Shown in pieces: positions 1-8,417 of a DNA stretch of 64,000 bases. Made by a program: the position numbers and the translations under genes. This DNA comes from Bacteriovorax stolpii (GTDB taxonomy: Bacteria > Bdellovibrionota > UBA2428): contig CAMCVE010000008.1 in assembly GCA_945881775.1 (NCBI GenBank), forward strand, positions 1 through 64,000, read 5' to 3'. The notes under the pieces were generated by a model that saw nothing but the letters and a program-made list of their open reading frames with translations, was not told the origin of the DNA and searched no databases. The stretch's first letter is position 1, and the number at the start of each line of letters is the position of its first letter.

Positions 1-20
1 GAATTTAAAGGAGATTAGCT

Positions 21-158
21 ATGAAGACATCCAAAGAGTTCAACGACTACTTAACAGCCGCCCTCGAAAAACGCTGGGCTTCCTTACGCCGCAGGAAGTG
101 CACTTCAAAAAATCTTCTTGATCCGTCGCACTTGAAATGCGAATTCACCAGCCTATGA
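21..158 (+). CDS. 45-aa mini-ORF, possible truncated antitoxin-like protein
   Basis: This short ORF, below the length cut of the ORF track, opens with MKTSKEFNDYLTAALEKRW. An AAGGAG ribosome site lies about 7 nt before its ATG, which is the main reason to list it. The opening faintly resembles the first helix of small HigA-type addiction-module antitoxins (MK-S-x-YL), but the helix-turn-helix that should follow is missing. The basic, cysteine-containing tail looks like out-of-frame residue. It precedes a transposase gene, so a decayed remnant in an accessory patch is the likeliest reading. A genuine small protein is possible. Function unknown. Confidence 0.35.
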   Translation: MKTSKEFNDYLTAALEKRWASLRRRKCTSKNLLDPSHLKCEFTSL

Positions 159-218
159 CCTAATACCATAGCTACTTTTATACTTGACTCGTACCCTATT
201 CACGAGCAGAACCTCCAC

Positions 219-821
219 ATGCCCCAACAGCTTTCGCTACTTTCGACATGGCAGAAAGATCGTTTTGCTTTTGGTGGCAGTCTTCTTAAGAAATCCCACG
301 CTAAGGGCAAGCGACCCTTTTCAAAAAAGCTTGCCGTGCACCTTGTTCTGCGCTCCTCACGAGCCACTGGCACCTACTCGCTTCTGCGGCATGAGCGCCG
401 TGTGAGCGACGTGCTTCTCCAAGAGGCGTCTGCACGTGGCTTAAAACTCCATGGCGCCGCCAATGCGGGCAACCACCTTCACCTGCTTGTGCAAGCCCCG
501 TCCCGCGAGCGACTCAGCGCATTTCTAAGAGCCATCTCAGGACGAATTGCGATGCTCTCCAGCAGGGCCCGCAAGGGGCACCCGCTTTCCAAAGATAGCT
601 CGGTCTCGAGCACTCGATTCTGGGACCAACGCCCCTTTTCGAGGCTCGTTTCTATAGGACGAGATTTTGTAAACGTCCTTCGCTATATCTGCCTCAACTC
701 CACAGAAGTCGCTGGCTTCTCGCGCTCCAGCTCCCGAGCGATGTTTCGAGAAATCCGCGAACGGATGTTACGAGGTGAGATTGCCCGGACGACGGGACTT
801 GTTGCCGCGGGATTTGTTTAG
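219..821 (+). CDS. REP-associated/IS200-like tyrosine transposase (Y1 HUH family)
   Basis: A 200-aa single-strand DNA transposase of the Y1/HUH type. The metal-binding HUH motif is visible as GNHLHLLVQ (His86-Leu-His88). The candidate catalytic tyrosine is Y156 in LRYICLNSTE. The N-terminal KRPFSKKLAVHLVLRSS matches the start of the domain seen in Bdellovibrio-type members. Length is normal for REP-associated transposases, which are usually single-copy and not flanked by IS ends. No clear terminal palindromes were recognised here. A good ribosome site is not obvious; ATG 219 is the first Met that keeps the full domain. It lies beside a decayed miaE copy, suggesting past rearrangement. Confidence 0.85.
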   Translation: MPQQLSLLSTWQKDRFAFGGSLLKKSHAKGKRPFSKKLAVHLVLRSSRATGTYSLLRHERRVSDVLLQEASARGLKLHGAANAGNHLHLLVQAPSRERLSAFLRAISGRIAMLSSRARKGHPLSKDSSVSSTRFWDQRPFSRLVSIGRDFVNVLRYICLNSTEVAGFSRSSSRAMFREIRERMLRGEIARTTGLVAAGFV

Positions 822-890
822 AACAACCACTCGGCCACGAGACCAACTCGCAGGCTTGCGTCTGCTTGTCAGCGTGAACAATGACAGTAG

Positions 891-1073
891 CTACACGCAC
901 GCCAATTCGTTAAGACGTCGAGCCACCACTTCAGGCGCACAATACTGCCGAGCATAAGGCTGGAAAATACCAAAGTGCTTCGCCTCAGCGAGCACCTCGA
1001 CAATACCAAAGAACAAAATCCGGGCGTGAGCTAAGGCCATTTGCTCAAAAAACGCGTTCTCGAAGAAAGACAC
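891..1073 (-). pseudogene. Truncated, internally deleted copy of miaE
   Basis: The 60-aa reading frame contains EAKHFGIFQPYARQYCAPE, nearly identical to the C-terminus of the intact miaE at 2286..2891, preceded by ARILFFGIVEV, which matches DRILVFGIVEA of that gene. About 25 residues between those blocks, including the GCERF stretch with a diiron-ligand glutamate, are missing, and the N-terminal 110 residues are absent. A 26-bp run is identical between the copies (931-956 and 2371-2396). It cannot be an active hydroxylase. It is read as a decayed duplicate or remnant of an acquired paralogue, lying between the transposase and an orphan secreted-protein gene. Confidence 0.8.
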
Positions 1074-1116
1074 TTCCCGTCATCTTGTGCCCAGCACTGA
1101 ACCCAAAACCACAAGT

Positions 1117-2094
1117 TCAATGCTCTGTCTTGATTTTGGTTTTGGTTGCAGCGGCAGGCTTAGAACCTTCAGGGACAACACTGCCGCGCTTCGATGGACA
1201 CAATCCACCGAGAGAGGCAAATTTGAGAGGAATCGAATCCAGATGCCACGATCCCATGCCGGGCATAAATCCGCCTTGCACCCACGCACCGATTTTTGAG
1301 CGGTCGAAGTATTTCAGAGGGATCTTAAACGACGGCATCTCAGTGACTCTGGCGTCTTTGGTGTAACCCATGCAACTCGTACCCGAGTACATAGCTCTAT
1401 AGGCCACAAGATACTCTTCTCCAGTCTTGGGGTCCTTTTCGGTGTCATAGTCCCATTGCATGAACGTGCGTCCAACGTGAGGGTTTCCGCTCGAAGCAAG
1501 GATACGGGCAAGGTCATCTATTTCGCTGCCGTTGAGAGAATTTGAGGATCCAAGCTTTTTGCGGAGCAGACGAGCCGAATCGAGGACTTCTGGTCTCTGC
1601 TGATTGATGTGAACGTCATCGGCGGTGTCCTTACTCCACTCAAGATCGTGCTGATAAACCTCATTGATCTTGTTTTGAGTTTCGGCACTGAGCTGCCCGC
1701 GATCGGCTTTTTTCTTGAGCTCAGCCACGAGTTGCTCGTGAGCAAGCTTCACTTTCTGATAATCCTCACTGCTCTCGACGCCAAAAGCCTGATTAGCTTC
1801 GGCACGACAAACTCTATCCTTTGCTTGCTCCTTAAGAGTCGCCTTATCGTCAGCACTCAGCTCAGGTTTTTTGCCCGCCAAGATGCCGTCCAGCTCCACG
1901 AGAAGTTTGTCTTTTGCTTTTTTATCGAGCACAAGCGGAGTAGATTCCTTGTCCGCAAATAGTTTCTCAATGATTTTGTTTCTTGCGCTTTCGTTTGAGC
2001 AGGGATCCTCAACCTCTTCGGCGCGGAGCGTAGGAATTCCAACGAGCACAATACCCAGAACTAACACGTTCCGTTTCAAAAAAAGAAATTTCAT
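1117..2094 (-). CDS. Secreted protein of unknown function
   Basis: A 325-aa protein. The ORF track extends 14 codons further, but ATG at 2094 is preferred because a GGGGGA site lies about 9 nt upstream and it opens directly with a signal peptide (MKFLFLKRN-VLVLGIVLVGIPTLRA, likely cut before EEVEDPC). The first half is lysine/glutamate-rich and predicted helical. The second half is richer in Gly, Ser and aromatic residues and holds two cysteines in the MYSGTSCMGYT and GGLCPSK segments, possibly a disulfide-stabilised periplasmic domain. I do not recognise a family. It is isolated between a miaE remnant and the intact miaE, with no evident operon partner. Confidence 0.75.
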   Translation of the reverse strand: MKFLFLKRNVLVLGIVLVGIPTLRAEEVEDPCSNESARNKIIEKLFADKESTPLVLDKKAKDKLLVELDGILAGKKPELSADDKATLKEQAKDRVCRAEANQAFGVESSEDYQKVKLAHEQLVAELKKKADRGQLSAETQNKINEVYQHDLEWSKDTADDVHINQQRPEVLDSARLLRKKLGSSNSLNGSEIDDLARILASSGNPHVGRTFMQWDYDTEKDPKTGEEYLVAYRAMYSGTSCMGYTKDARVTEMPSFKIPLKYFDRSKIGAWVQGGFMPGMGSWHLDSIPLKFASLGGLCPSKRGSVVPEGSKPAAATKTKIKTEH

Positions 2095-2285
2095 CTTCAA
2101 ATCCCCCCGACCAACAAAAGACAAGTCTTTGCCCAAGTTTGAGACCCTAGTTTATCCGGAAAACGGGGAGGTCATCTTAATGTGAGGAGAGGGTATTTGG
2201 TAAAAATTTGACGCCACGAGTTCCTTGTCTTCATCGGTCGATGGAAACCAATGACCCAAGCAGCTTCCTCGAAAGGTTTCACTTC

Positions 2286-2891
2286 TCAATGAAGCGACGC
2301 GCGCCAGGGGAGCCTAGAGACAATCTCAGCCTCAGCCGTGAGAAGCTCGTCCATACGCCGAGCCACAACATCAGGCGCACAATACTGCCGAGCATAGCGC
2401 TGAAAGATTCCAAAGTGCTTAGCCTCTGCGCGCGCGAGGCCCGAGTAGAACTCCCTGAGCTCAGCATCCGGAGAATCCTCTCCAATAAGCCCAAAGCGCT
2501 CACAGCCACGAGCCTCGACGATGCCAAAGACCAGGATACGATCCAGGAAACGATCGTGTTCACTGCCGTCGCGGCACAAATCCATGAGCGCGTTCACATA
2601 CGGATCCTTGGCATCACCGCGCAGGGCAATGCCGCGTGATTTCATGATTCGAAAGACCTGGTGAAAGTGCTCGAGTTCCTCGATTGAGAGCTGAATCATA
2701 GCCTCGCAGAAGTCAGGCTTATCGGGGTTGCTCATAAGAAGCTTCATGGCGTGGGCTGAAGCCTTACGCTCACAAAACGCGTGATCGATCATAAAGGCGT
2801 TCATGTTCGAGAGCGCCACTTGAGTCCAGGCGCGCGGAGTCTCGCTCTTTAAAGGAAAAAATTCCCGAAGTTCTTCGAAAACGCTGGCCAT
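2286..2891 (-). CDS. miaE: tRNA-(ms2io6A)-hydroxylase MiaE
   Basis: 201 aa. MiaE is a non-haem diiron monooxygenase that hydroxylates the isopentenyl side chain of ms2i6A37 in tRNAs reading UNN codons. The four-helix-bundle metal ligands are visible: Glu41 in HAFCERKA, the EELEH block at 71-75, Glu126/Glu131 in GIVEARGCERF, and EAKH at 156-159. Length matches the family. ATG 2891 is the natural start. It stands alone, 31 bp downstream of the TPR gene of the flagellar operon and in the same direction, so read-through is possible. A broken partial copy lies 1.4 kb away at 891..1073. Confidence 0.93.
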   Translation of the reverse strand: MASVFEELREFFPLKSETPRAWTQVALSNMNAFMIDHAFCERKASAHAMKLLMSNPDKPDFCEAMIQLSIEELEHFHQVFRIMKSRGIALRGDAKDPYVNALMDLCRDGSEHDRFLDRILVFGIVEARGCERFGLIGEDSPDAELREFYSGLARAEAKHFGIFQRYARQYCAPDVVARRMDELLTAEAEIVSRLPWRASLH

Positions 2892-2922
2892 GGCCCGACC
2901 CTAGACCGGCCAGGGCCAAGGC

Positions 2923-3666
2923 TCAAGCGCCAGCTTCGAGCTGAGGACGCTTCGAGGGAGCCTGGAAGAGGGAGTGCTCAACAATCGAGCGCTCCAGCAT
3001 AAGTCGCAACTTGGGTAAGCGAGACTCCTCGGGAAACTGATGCAGCATCTCCATCAGGAGCTCGCGGGCAGATTTGAGATTGCGGCGTCCCTTGGCCATC
3101 CTCGTGACCTTCAGAAGAATTTGCATGTAGTCGGCAACGCCATGACTCCACTTGAGCGGATCTTGTCCCATAAAGTGCCCCATCGAATAGTTGCGACCGC
3201 TGAGAATCTCTAGATCCATCTGACGGTAGAGATGGAGACTTCGCTTCAAAAAACGCAGTGACATTTCGAGGTCTCCTTGAGCCAAACTGAGATCGCCCAA
3301 GAGTCGCCACAGGAGCGAGGTGTCTCGCCCCAAACTCGCAGCCCTGTTGAGGGACTCAAAAGCCTGCTCGAGGTGGCCCTCTGCAAGCTCCACCTGCCCC
3401 ACCCATTCGTAGAGCACCGCGCGATCAGAAAGCGCTAGGCTGTCCCAAAATTCCACGTGCGGCCCGTGACCTGAGGTGAGCTCCTCGAGATGCAGCATGG
3501 CTCCGATGCGGTCCTTAGAGATCCAAATCTCCATCATCGACAAGAAGCACTCGAATGTTTCGTTCGAATTCTCAGGCACATCCCAAATAACTTGAAGCAT
3601 GCGCTGAGCGTCTGAGCGGTTACCATATCGAAAAAGAACCTTTGCGGCCTCGATGCGTTTGCTCAC
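2923..3666 (-). CDS. TPR-repeat protein at the end of the fliD operon
   Basis: 247 aa, starting GTG with a GTGA overlap onto the stop of the upstream gene (3663-3666). At least three helical tetratricopeptide-like repeats are visible, for example VELAEGHLEQAFESLNRAASLG followed by LSLAQGDLEMSLRFLKRSLHLY. No signal peptide or membrane segment, so it should be a cytoplasmic protein-protein scaffold. Translational coupling to the fliD-fliS genes suggests a link to flagellar assembly, but no specific family was recognised. Confidence 0.75.
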   Translation of the reverse strand: MSKRIEAAKVLFRYGNRSDAQRMLQVIWDVPENSNETFECFLSMMEIWISKDRIGAMLHLEELTSGHGPHVEFWDSLALSDRAVLYEWVGQVELAEGHLEQAFESLNRAASLGRDTSLLWRLLGDLSLAQGDLEMSLRFLKRSLHLYRQMDLEILSGRNYSMGHFMGQDPLKWSHGVADYMQILLKVTRMAKGRRNLKSARELLMEMLHQFPEESRLPKLRLMLERSIVEHSLFQAPSKRPQLEAGA

Positions 3667-4004
3667 AACTCGGGCTCCCCAAGAACTTTGGCCATGCTCT
3701 CGTAGAGACGGTACTGTTCGCTCTTGCCCCGTTTTTGAGCCATTTTCTTCAGCTCATGCAAACGAATTTCTTTGCGAGAGCTGGTGAGCTTCTCGAGCCA
3801 ATCCGGCATGCAGATTTCTGGAGTCAAAGGGACTTTGGCATCGATACAAATATTCAGGAGCTCAACACGCGATTCCAGAAGCACGACAAAGATTTCCCAA
3901 ATGTCATCGTCGTTCAGGTCAGCGCTTTCGCTCAGCCAAAGATTCATCAGGCGAAGATCGATTTGTTCGATTTTCTTCAACAGCTCTTTTTTAGAGATTT
4001 TCAC
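3663..4004 (-). CDS. Small helical protein downstream of fliS, possible FliT-position chaperone
   Basis: 113 aa. The ORF track starts far upstream inside fliS in another frame. The sensible start is GTG 4004 (or TTG 4010), with AAAGGGAG about 9 nt before it and a 14-nt overlap with the end of fliS. The protein begins VKISKKELLKKIEQIDL and is almost entirely helical and charged, with no membrane segment. The position directly after fliD and fliS is where many genomes encode FliT, the FliD/FlhDC-binding chaperone, and size and helicity fit. Sequence similarity to FliT is not recognisable by eye, so the role is inference from position. Confidence 0.7.
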   Translation of the reverse strand: MKISKKELLKKIEQIDLRLMNLWLSESADLNDDDIWEIFVVLLESRVELLNICIDAKVPLTPEICMPDWLEKLTSSRKEIRLHELKKMAQKRGKSEQYRLYESMAKVLGEPEL

Positions 4005-4392
4005 GATCAACGCTCCCTTTCTTTTTGAGTTCTTCGACAGCAGCGACCCAACCTTCATAGAGAGTGCCCATAACTCTAAGTACGGCGTCCAAGGCCGCTG
4101 TATCGTTCTCGATATTGGCTTTGATAAGTTGCGAGACGCAGAAGGCATAGAGAGACTCGAGTTGTGCCGAAACTCCAGGCCCCTTCGTGTGATCAAGCGT
4201 ATTGGAGAGCTCATTGATAATGTCGTGAGCCTTGGTGATGTACTTGCACTTGTCGGCAATCTTTTTTTGCTCGATTGCGATCCGCGCCAATTTACAGTTT
4301 TTGATCGTTGCTTCGTAAAGCATCAGGAGAATTTGCTCCCGGCTTGCCGTCGTAACTGCAGTTTTCTTATAATTCTTCGCTCCGTAACTCAT
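3991..4392 (-). CDS. fliS: Flagellar export chaperone FliS
   Basis: 133 aa. FliS binds the C-terminus of flagellin in the cytoplasm, prevents premature polymerisation and hands it to the export gate. The family opening is clear: YKKTAVTTASREQILLMLYEATIKNCKLA, followed by the DIINELSNTLD segment. Length is typical (about 130 aa). ATG 4392 follows fliD by 37 bp on the same strand, the conserved fliD-fliS order. The C-terminal tail ends KKKGSVDREN and overlaps the next gene. Confidence 0.93.
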   Translation of the reverse strand: MSYGAKNYKKTAVTTASREQILLMLYEATIKNCKLARIAIEQKKIADKCKYITKAHDIINELSNTLDHTKGPGVSAQLESLYAFCVSQLIKANIENDTAALDAVLRVMGTLYEGWVAAVEELKKKGSVDRENL

Positions 4393-4429
4393 GTCCTCAT
4401 TACCCCCAAATACAAAACTTCAACCACGA

Positions 4430-5797
4430 TCAAACCCCCATCCCCTGAGGCAACCCGGCTTTCTGCGTGGCCATGTCTGCCATCGCAGCATCGGCCCGCA
4501 CAAACTGGGTCTTAATCTTCTCCAAGCGCTTCTGCGCCCGGTCGGTTGCATTGTCTCTGTCTTTTTCAACTTTTTCGAGACGCGTCTTTAAGGACGCTTC
4601 CTTGATCGTTACCAGACCATCTCCGCGACGAATGGCTCCATCGACGAGAGCGATCATTTCATTGGCAAAACCTGTGAGAGGGCTCGATCCCGCAAAAAAC
4701 GAAGAGACTCCGTCGAAATCGTCTTCGAGTGCCTTTTGCAGCTTGTTGGGTTCATAGTCCAAGGTTCCGTTGCGATTGAATGTGATGCCCAGATCCCTAA
4801 GACGAGTGAACTGAGAAGGACGCTCATTCGTGGTGAGTTGAATGACATTGCGCATTCGACTCTCGATCGCCTTCAGGCCGACGTCACCCCCGAGGGCTTT
4901 GGTGGGATCTTTGTAACTATCGGGTCCCAGAGAGTTCTGAGTCTGAATAAAGCTTAAGACCTCGTTCATCCCGTCAACGAAGCCTTTGGCGCGCTCCTTA
5001 ATGACTTCAATGTCTGGCTTGATGTCGACTTTGATCGTTCTGCCGGGTTGAGCATCCTTGAGGTCGATATTCACTCCGGGCAGCAGCTCCTTCAGAGTGT
5101 TCTCATCGGCCATAATCGGCTGACCGTTGAATCGGATAGTAGCGCTCTTGGCCTCGCGAATACGTTCCCGATCGAACTCAAGATCGCCATCGAGCAAGTA
5201 GAACTCAGGCCATTCAAAGTTCTCGCGCCAACCTGTGCCCTGCCCCGCAACAACCAAGCGCCAGGGCTCATCCGCGTCGGTGCCGTCGTTGACGACATAG
5301 GCCGTCACCCCGAGATTGGCTTTGTTGATCGAAGCCGCAACTCCGTCGAGAGTGTTGTTGTCGGACCCGATATAGACTTCGCGCTCCTCGCCCGCAGGCG
5401 TCTTGAAGCTGATGTAACCCACGCCAACTTCGCTTTTGTCGCGATCTGCCATGCCGTAGGTCATGATCGAGTTGGTGTTTGCCAGGTTCAGCACTTCGAA
5501 TTCATACGTGCCAACGGCCGCTTTGCTTTTGTCGATGCCGCTGACATCGAGAACTTCAGGCGACGACGAGCTGCCCTTGAGTTCGCGGAAATCTCCGGGC
5601 GTTCGAAACGGCGTAAGAGCTTCCTTGATCTTGGAGAAACGACCCTTAAGGTCGCCCACCAACTTCAATTGCCCTTCGACTTTCTGGGTTTTCTCATCGA
5701 ACTTGGCTAGCGACTTTTGCTCGAGACGTCCGACCTTTTCGAAGGCCTTCGCGAGCTGCATGTTGCTAGTCCCGAGTTCGGGAACTTCTAACGGCAA
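4430..5797 (-). CDS. fliD: Flagellar filament cap protein FliD
   Basis: 455 aa. FliD (HAP2) forms the cap at the filament tip under which flagellin subunits are inserted. The N-terminal FliD_N segment (QKSLAKFDEKTQKVEGQL and ALTPFRTPGDFRELKGSSSS) and the C-terminal coiled-coil part (GLVTIKEASLKTRLEKVEKDRD) bracket a variable middle, the normal plan. The start is TTG 5797, supported by AGGAGG eight nt upstream; no better ATG exists. It heads a minus-strand operon with fliS, a small helical protein and a TPR gene. No sigma-28 or sigma-54 box was recognised in the 169 bp upstream. Confidence 0.92.
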   Translation of the reverse strand: MPLEVPELGTSNMQLAKAFEKVGRLEQKSLAKFDEKTQKVEGQLKLVGDLKGRFSKIKEALTPFRTPGDFRELKGSSSSPEVLDVSGIDKSKAAVGTYEFEVLNLANTNSIMTYGMADRDKSEVGVGYISFKTPAGEEREVYIGSDNNTLDGVAASINKANLGVTAYVVNDGTDADEPWRLVVAGQGTGWRENFEWPEFYLLDGDLEFDRERIREAKSATIRFNGQPIMADENTLKELLPGVNIDLKDAQPGRTIKVDIKPDIEVIKERAKGFVDGMNEVLSFIQTQNSLGPDSYKDPTKALGGDVGLKAIESRMRNVIQLTTNERPSQFTRLRDLGITFNRNGTLDYEPNKLQKALEDDFDGVSSFFAGSSPLTGFANEMIALVDGAIRRGDGLVTIKEASLKTRLEKVEKDRDNATDRAQKRLEKIKTQFVRADAAMADMATQKAGLPQGMGV

Positions 5798-5966
5798 TGA
5801 AGGATCCTCCTCTCTCTATGATCCGCTTTGCCGGGCCGCGTTTCCAGCCAATGCTTTGACCCGCGGTCGAGACCCAACGCGCTGCCGCCAGGCGTCAGAT
5901 GCCTCTAAAACTCAAGCTGAGGAGCAAAGTTTTGACGCACTCTTCGGCTCGGACTATCTGAGAGAG

Positions 5967-6773
5967 ATGTCGAAAGCTTTCACACCGTTCTTTGAGGGAA
6001 AATGGGCACTTGTTTTGGGGGCCTCGTCCGGATTTGGCGAAGCCACGGTCCTAAAACTCGCCGAGTCGGGCCTGAATATTTTTGGGGTCCACATGGACCG
6101 CAAAGCCGGACAAGCTCACGTCGACGAGATTCAAGCCAAGATCAAAGGACTCGGTCGCGAAGCCGTTTTCTTCAATATGAACGCTGCCGACGATGAGAAA
6201 CGCAAAGAAGCTCTCGTCATCATGAAGGAAAAAGCCAAAGGCAAGCTCCACATCGTTTTGCACTCGCTGGCTTTTGGAGCTTTGAAACCTTTCATCGAAA
6301 CCGACCCCGCCGAGGGTGCCCTCACAAAAGCCCAATTCGAGATGACCCTCGACGTGATGGCCAACAGTCTTGTCTACTGGGTGCAAGATCTCATGAAGGA
6401 AGGCTTGCTCGCAAATGGCGGACGCATCTTCGCGATGACTTCGGCTGGATCGAGCACCGTTTGGAAGAGCTACGGCGCCGTAAGCGCAGCAAAAGCTTCA
6501 CTGGAGTCTTACTGTCGACAGCTCGCAGTTGAACTCGCCCCCCGCGGGATCACGGCCAACGCGATCCTGGCCGGTGTGACAGACACGCCGGCTTTGCGCA
6601 AGATTCCTGGCAACGTTCAAATGATCGAAGCCGCAACCGCACGCAACCCGTTCGGGCGTCTCACTAAACCCCAAGATGTTGCCGATGCGATCGCCGCATT
6701 TTCGCTGCCACATTTTTCTTTCATGACCGGCAACACGATCCGTATCGATGGCGGCGAGAACGTCGTCGACTAG
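5967..6773 (+). CDS. Enoyl-ACP-reductase-like SDR (FabL/FabI type)
   Basis: 268 aa, from ATG 5967 (GAGAG just upstream). The ORF track extends it 168 codons into the fliD antisense region, which is not credible. Short-chain dehydrogenase fold: nucleotide-binding GASSGFGEA near residues 18-26, and an active-site tyrosine and lysine six residues apart in YGAVSAAK. This Y-x6-K spacing is typical of enoyl-ACP reductases rather than ordinary SDRs (Y-x3-K). The stretch QLAVELAPRGITAN, the DTPALRKIPG region and the C-terminal GNTIRIDGGENV resemble FabL. It probably reduces trans-2-enoyl-ACP in fatty acid elongation. A different SDR substrate cannot be excluded. Confidence 0.82.
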   Translation: MSKAFTPFFEGKWALVLGASSGFGEATVLKLAESGLNIFGVHMDRKAGQAHVDEIQAKIKGLGREAVFFNMNAADDEKRKEALVIMKEKAKGKLHIVLHSLAFGALKPFIETDPAEGALTKAQFEMTLDVMANSLVYWVQDLMKEGLLANGGRIFAMTSAGSSTVWKSYGAVSAAKASLESYCRQLAVELAPRGITANAILAGVTDTPALRKIPGNVQMIEAATARNPFGRLTKPQDVADAIAAFSLPHFSFMTGNTIRIDGGENVVD

Positions 6774-6776
6774 TCT

Positions 6777-7598
6777 CTAGATCCCGCGCTTCAGGGCTTC
6801 GATGCGCGCTTCCAGAGGCGGGTGTGTCACGAGCAGGCGACCAAAAACTCTAGGGGTGCTCGAAATTTTGAGTGCTGCCATCCAAGGTTTTCGGCGATCA
6901 GGAATGCTCGACCTGTCACGCAAGGCCTCAAGTGCTGCAATCATTTTACTAGCTCCTGCAAGCGCTGCCCCACTTCGATCGGCTCGAAACTCCCTACTTC
7001 GGCTATAGGCTTTCACCACCAGAGCACCAAAGAAGCCAAAATACATCTCCACAAAGAGTGTGTTGATGACTCCTTGCATGAGAGCGATGCGAAGCATGTC
7101 TCCATTTTCAATGTGCGAAATCTCGTGAGCAAGAACTCCTTCGATCTCGTTTCGACTCATCGACGAAAGCAAACCCGTAGACACGGCGACGAGCGCGTCG
7201 TTGTGTGAAGGGCCTGTTGCAAAAGCATTGAGTTCTGGCGATGAGTAGATGCCCACTTCGGGGACCTTGGAGAGCCCACTTTGATCCGAGAGCCGACGCA
7301 CGGTCTCATAGAGCCAGCGCATTTCACCATCAGCTTGAACGGGGTCAAGCACATCAATTCTCAGCGATCGTTTTACGAGCCATTTTGACAGAAACAGAGA
7401 AACTCCGGACCCCGCGAATCCAAAAACGAGACAGAAAATAAGAAGACCAAGATAATCTAGCCCGCGCTCTCCTAAATAGGGAGCCAGCCCTAAGAGTAGC
7501 AGCAGCAGACTGAGTGTCAGGGAGACACCGAGTGCCACCAAAAACATCAAAGCCACTGTGGAAACTTTTTTCACCTGACTTTGAATATACGGACCCAA
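6777..7598 (-). CDS. htpX: M48-family membrane zinc metalloprotease HtpX
   Basis: 273 aa. HtpX is an inner-membrane quality-control protease with its active site facing the cytoplasm. Seen here: two N-terminal membrane helices (about 13-40 and 48-72), the zinc motif HEISH at 158-162, a third hydrophobic stretch, and the downstream SREFRADRSGA segment carrying the third zinc ligand. The C-terminal THPPLEARIEAL is typical. The track start is TTG 7598 with no good ribosome site; GTG 7574 (VKKVSTVALMF) would also keep the whole domain. Its stop lies 3 bp from the convergent SDR stop. Confidence 0.9.
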   Translation of the reverse strand: MGPYIQSQVKKVSTVALMFLVALGVSLTLSLLLLLLGLAPYLGERGLDYLGLLIFCLVFGFAGSGVSLFLSKWLVKRSLRIDVLDPVQADGEMRWLYETVRRLSDQSGLSKVPEVGIYSSPELNAFATGPSHNDALVAVSTGLLSSMSRNEIEGVLAHEISHIENGDMLRIALMQGVINTLFVEMYFGFFGALVVKAYSRSREFRADRSGAALAGASKMIAALEALRDRSSIPDRRKPWMAALKISSTPRVFGRLLVTHPPLEARIEALKRGI

Positions 7599-7691
7599 TG
7601 GAGCCGAGACAAGAGGCCGCGCGTCTCATTGGTCGCGTATCGCCAGCAATGGCCAGGTTTTACGCGTCACCAACAGTGCGTGCGCCAGGGC

Positions 7692-8414
7692 TTAGAAGCT
7701 TGAACGACCTTCTCCTGCGGGAAGCTTCAGCCAGGCGACAAGGCTCTCCGGTGAGCTGAGCCGCACATCACAAAGCTTCTCTTCCCACTTTTCCCAGGCA
7801 GCCTTGAAACGACCGCGAGCGGTCTTTCCGGGAACGTGAGAAAGGTCCCATAAAGCAGCTCCCGTCAGACAACCCGCAGCTTTCCCCGACATCATGTCGT
7901 GAGGATGATCGCCGACCATGAGTGTCCTACTCGGCGCAAATCCATTGAATTCCATAAGCGTGATCAAACCCTCTGGTGAAGGTTTGGCATCGTGTCCATC
8001 ATCGCCGCATGCGAGCTGCGTTTCAGTGAAAATTTCGTCGAGCCAGCCATGCGACTTGAGGATTCGCAAAGTACCCGCTCTGTCACGTCCCGTAAAAACT
8101 GCTAGGCCATAGCCCGCTTCTTTGAGATAGCGCAGCATCGCCTCGGTGCCTGCAAACATTTTCATCGTCGATGGCCCCTGAGTCGTTTCGAATTCGAGCC
8201 AGTGGGCCATTGCTACGGGAACCATTTCTTTGGGCATCCACTGCTCAAGAACTCCTTGCGGAGCAGGACCAAAACTGGCCATAAGTTCGTCTTTTGGAAT
8301 CTCGCGGCCGGTGGCATGTTTCACCGCAGCTCCTAGGCCTTCGACGACGCTCGACATCGTGTCGACAAGTGTCCCATCAAAGTCAAAAACTACGTTCTTT
8401 AAAGGTCCAAACAT
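7692..8414 (-). CDS. HAD-superfamily phosphatase, phosphoglycolate-phosphatase-like
   Basis: 240 aa. Haloacid-dehalogenase fold with all motifs visible: motif I DFDGTLVDT (nucleophile Asp11), motif II TGRD, motif III lysine in DAKPSPEGL and motif IV GDHPHDMMSGKAAG. The helical cap is inserted after motif I (subfamily IA, like Gph/PpaX). The substrate is a small phosphoester, unknown. Motif II has an unusual TGRD in place of the more common TNK/TGK. It starts 3 bp after the stop of the upstream lipoprotein gene, so the three genes 7692-10253 probably form one transcript. Confidence 0.85.
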   Translation of the reverse strand: MFGPLKNVVFDFDGTLVDTMSSVVEGLGAAVKHATGREIPKDELMASFGPAPQGVLEQWMPKEMVPVAMAHWLEFETTQGPSTMKMFAGTEAMLRYLKEAGYGLAVFTGRDRAGTLRILKSHGWLDEIFTETQLACGDDGHDAKPSPEGLITLMEFNGFAPSRTLMVGDHPHDMMSGKAAGCLTGAALWDLSHVPGKTARGRFKAAWEKWEEKLCDVRLSSPESLVAWLKLPAGEGRSSF

Positions 8415-8417
8415 CGT

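Noticed and set aside
5463-5966. N-terminal extension of the SDR ORF
   Set aside because: It runs antisense to fliD and lacks similarity; the SDR domain starts at ATG 5967.
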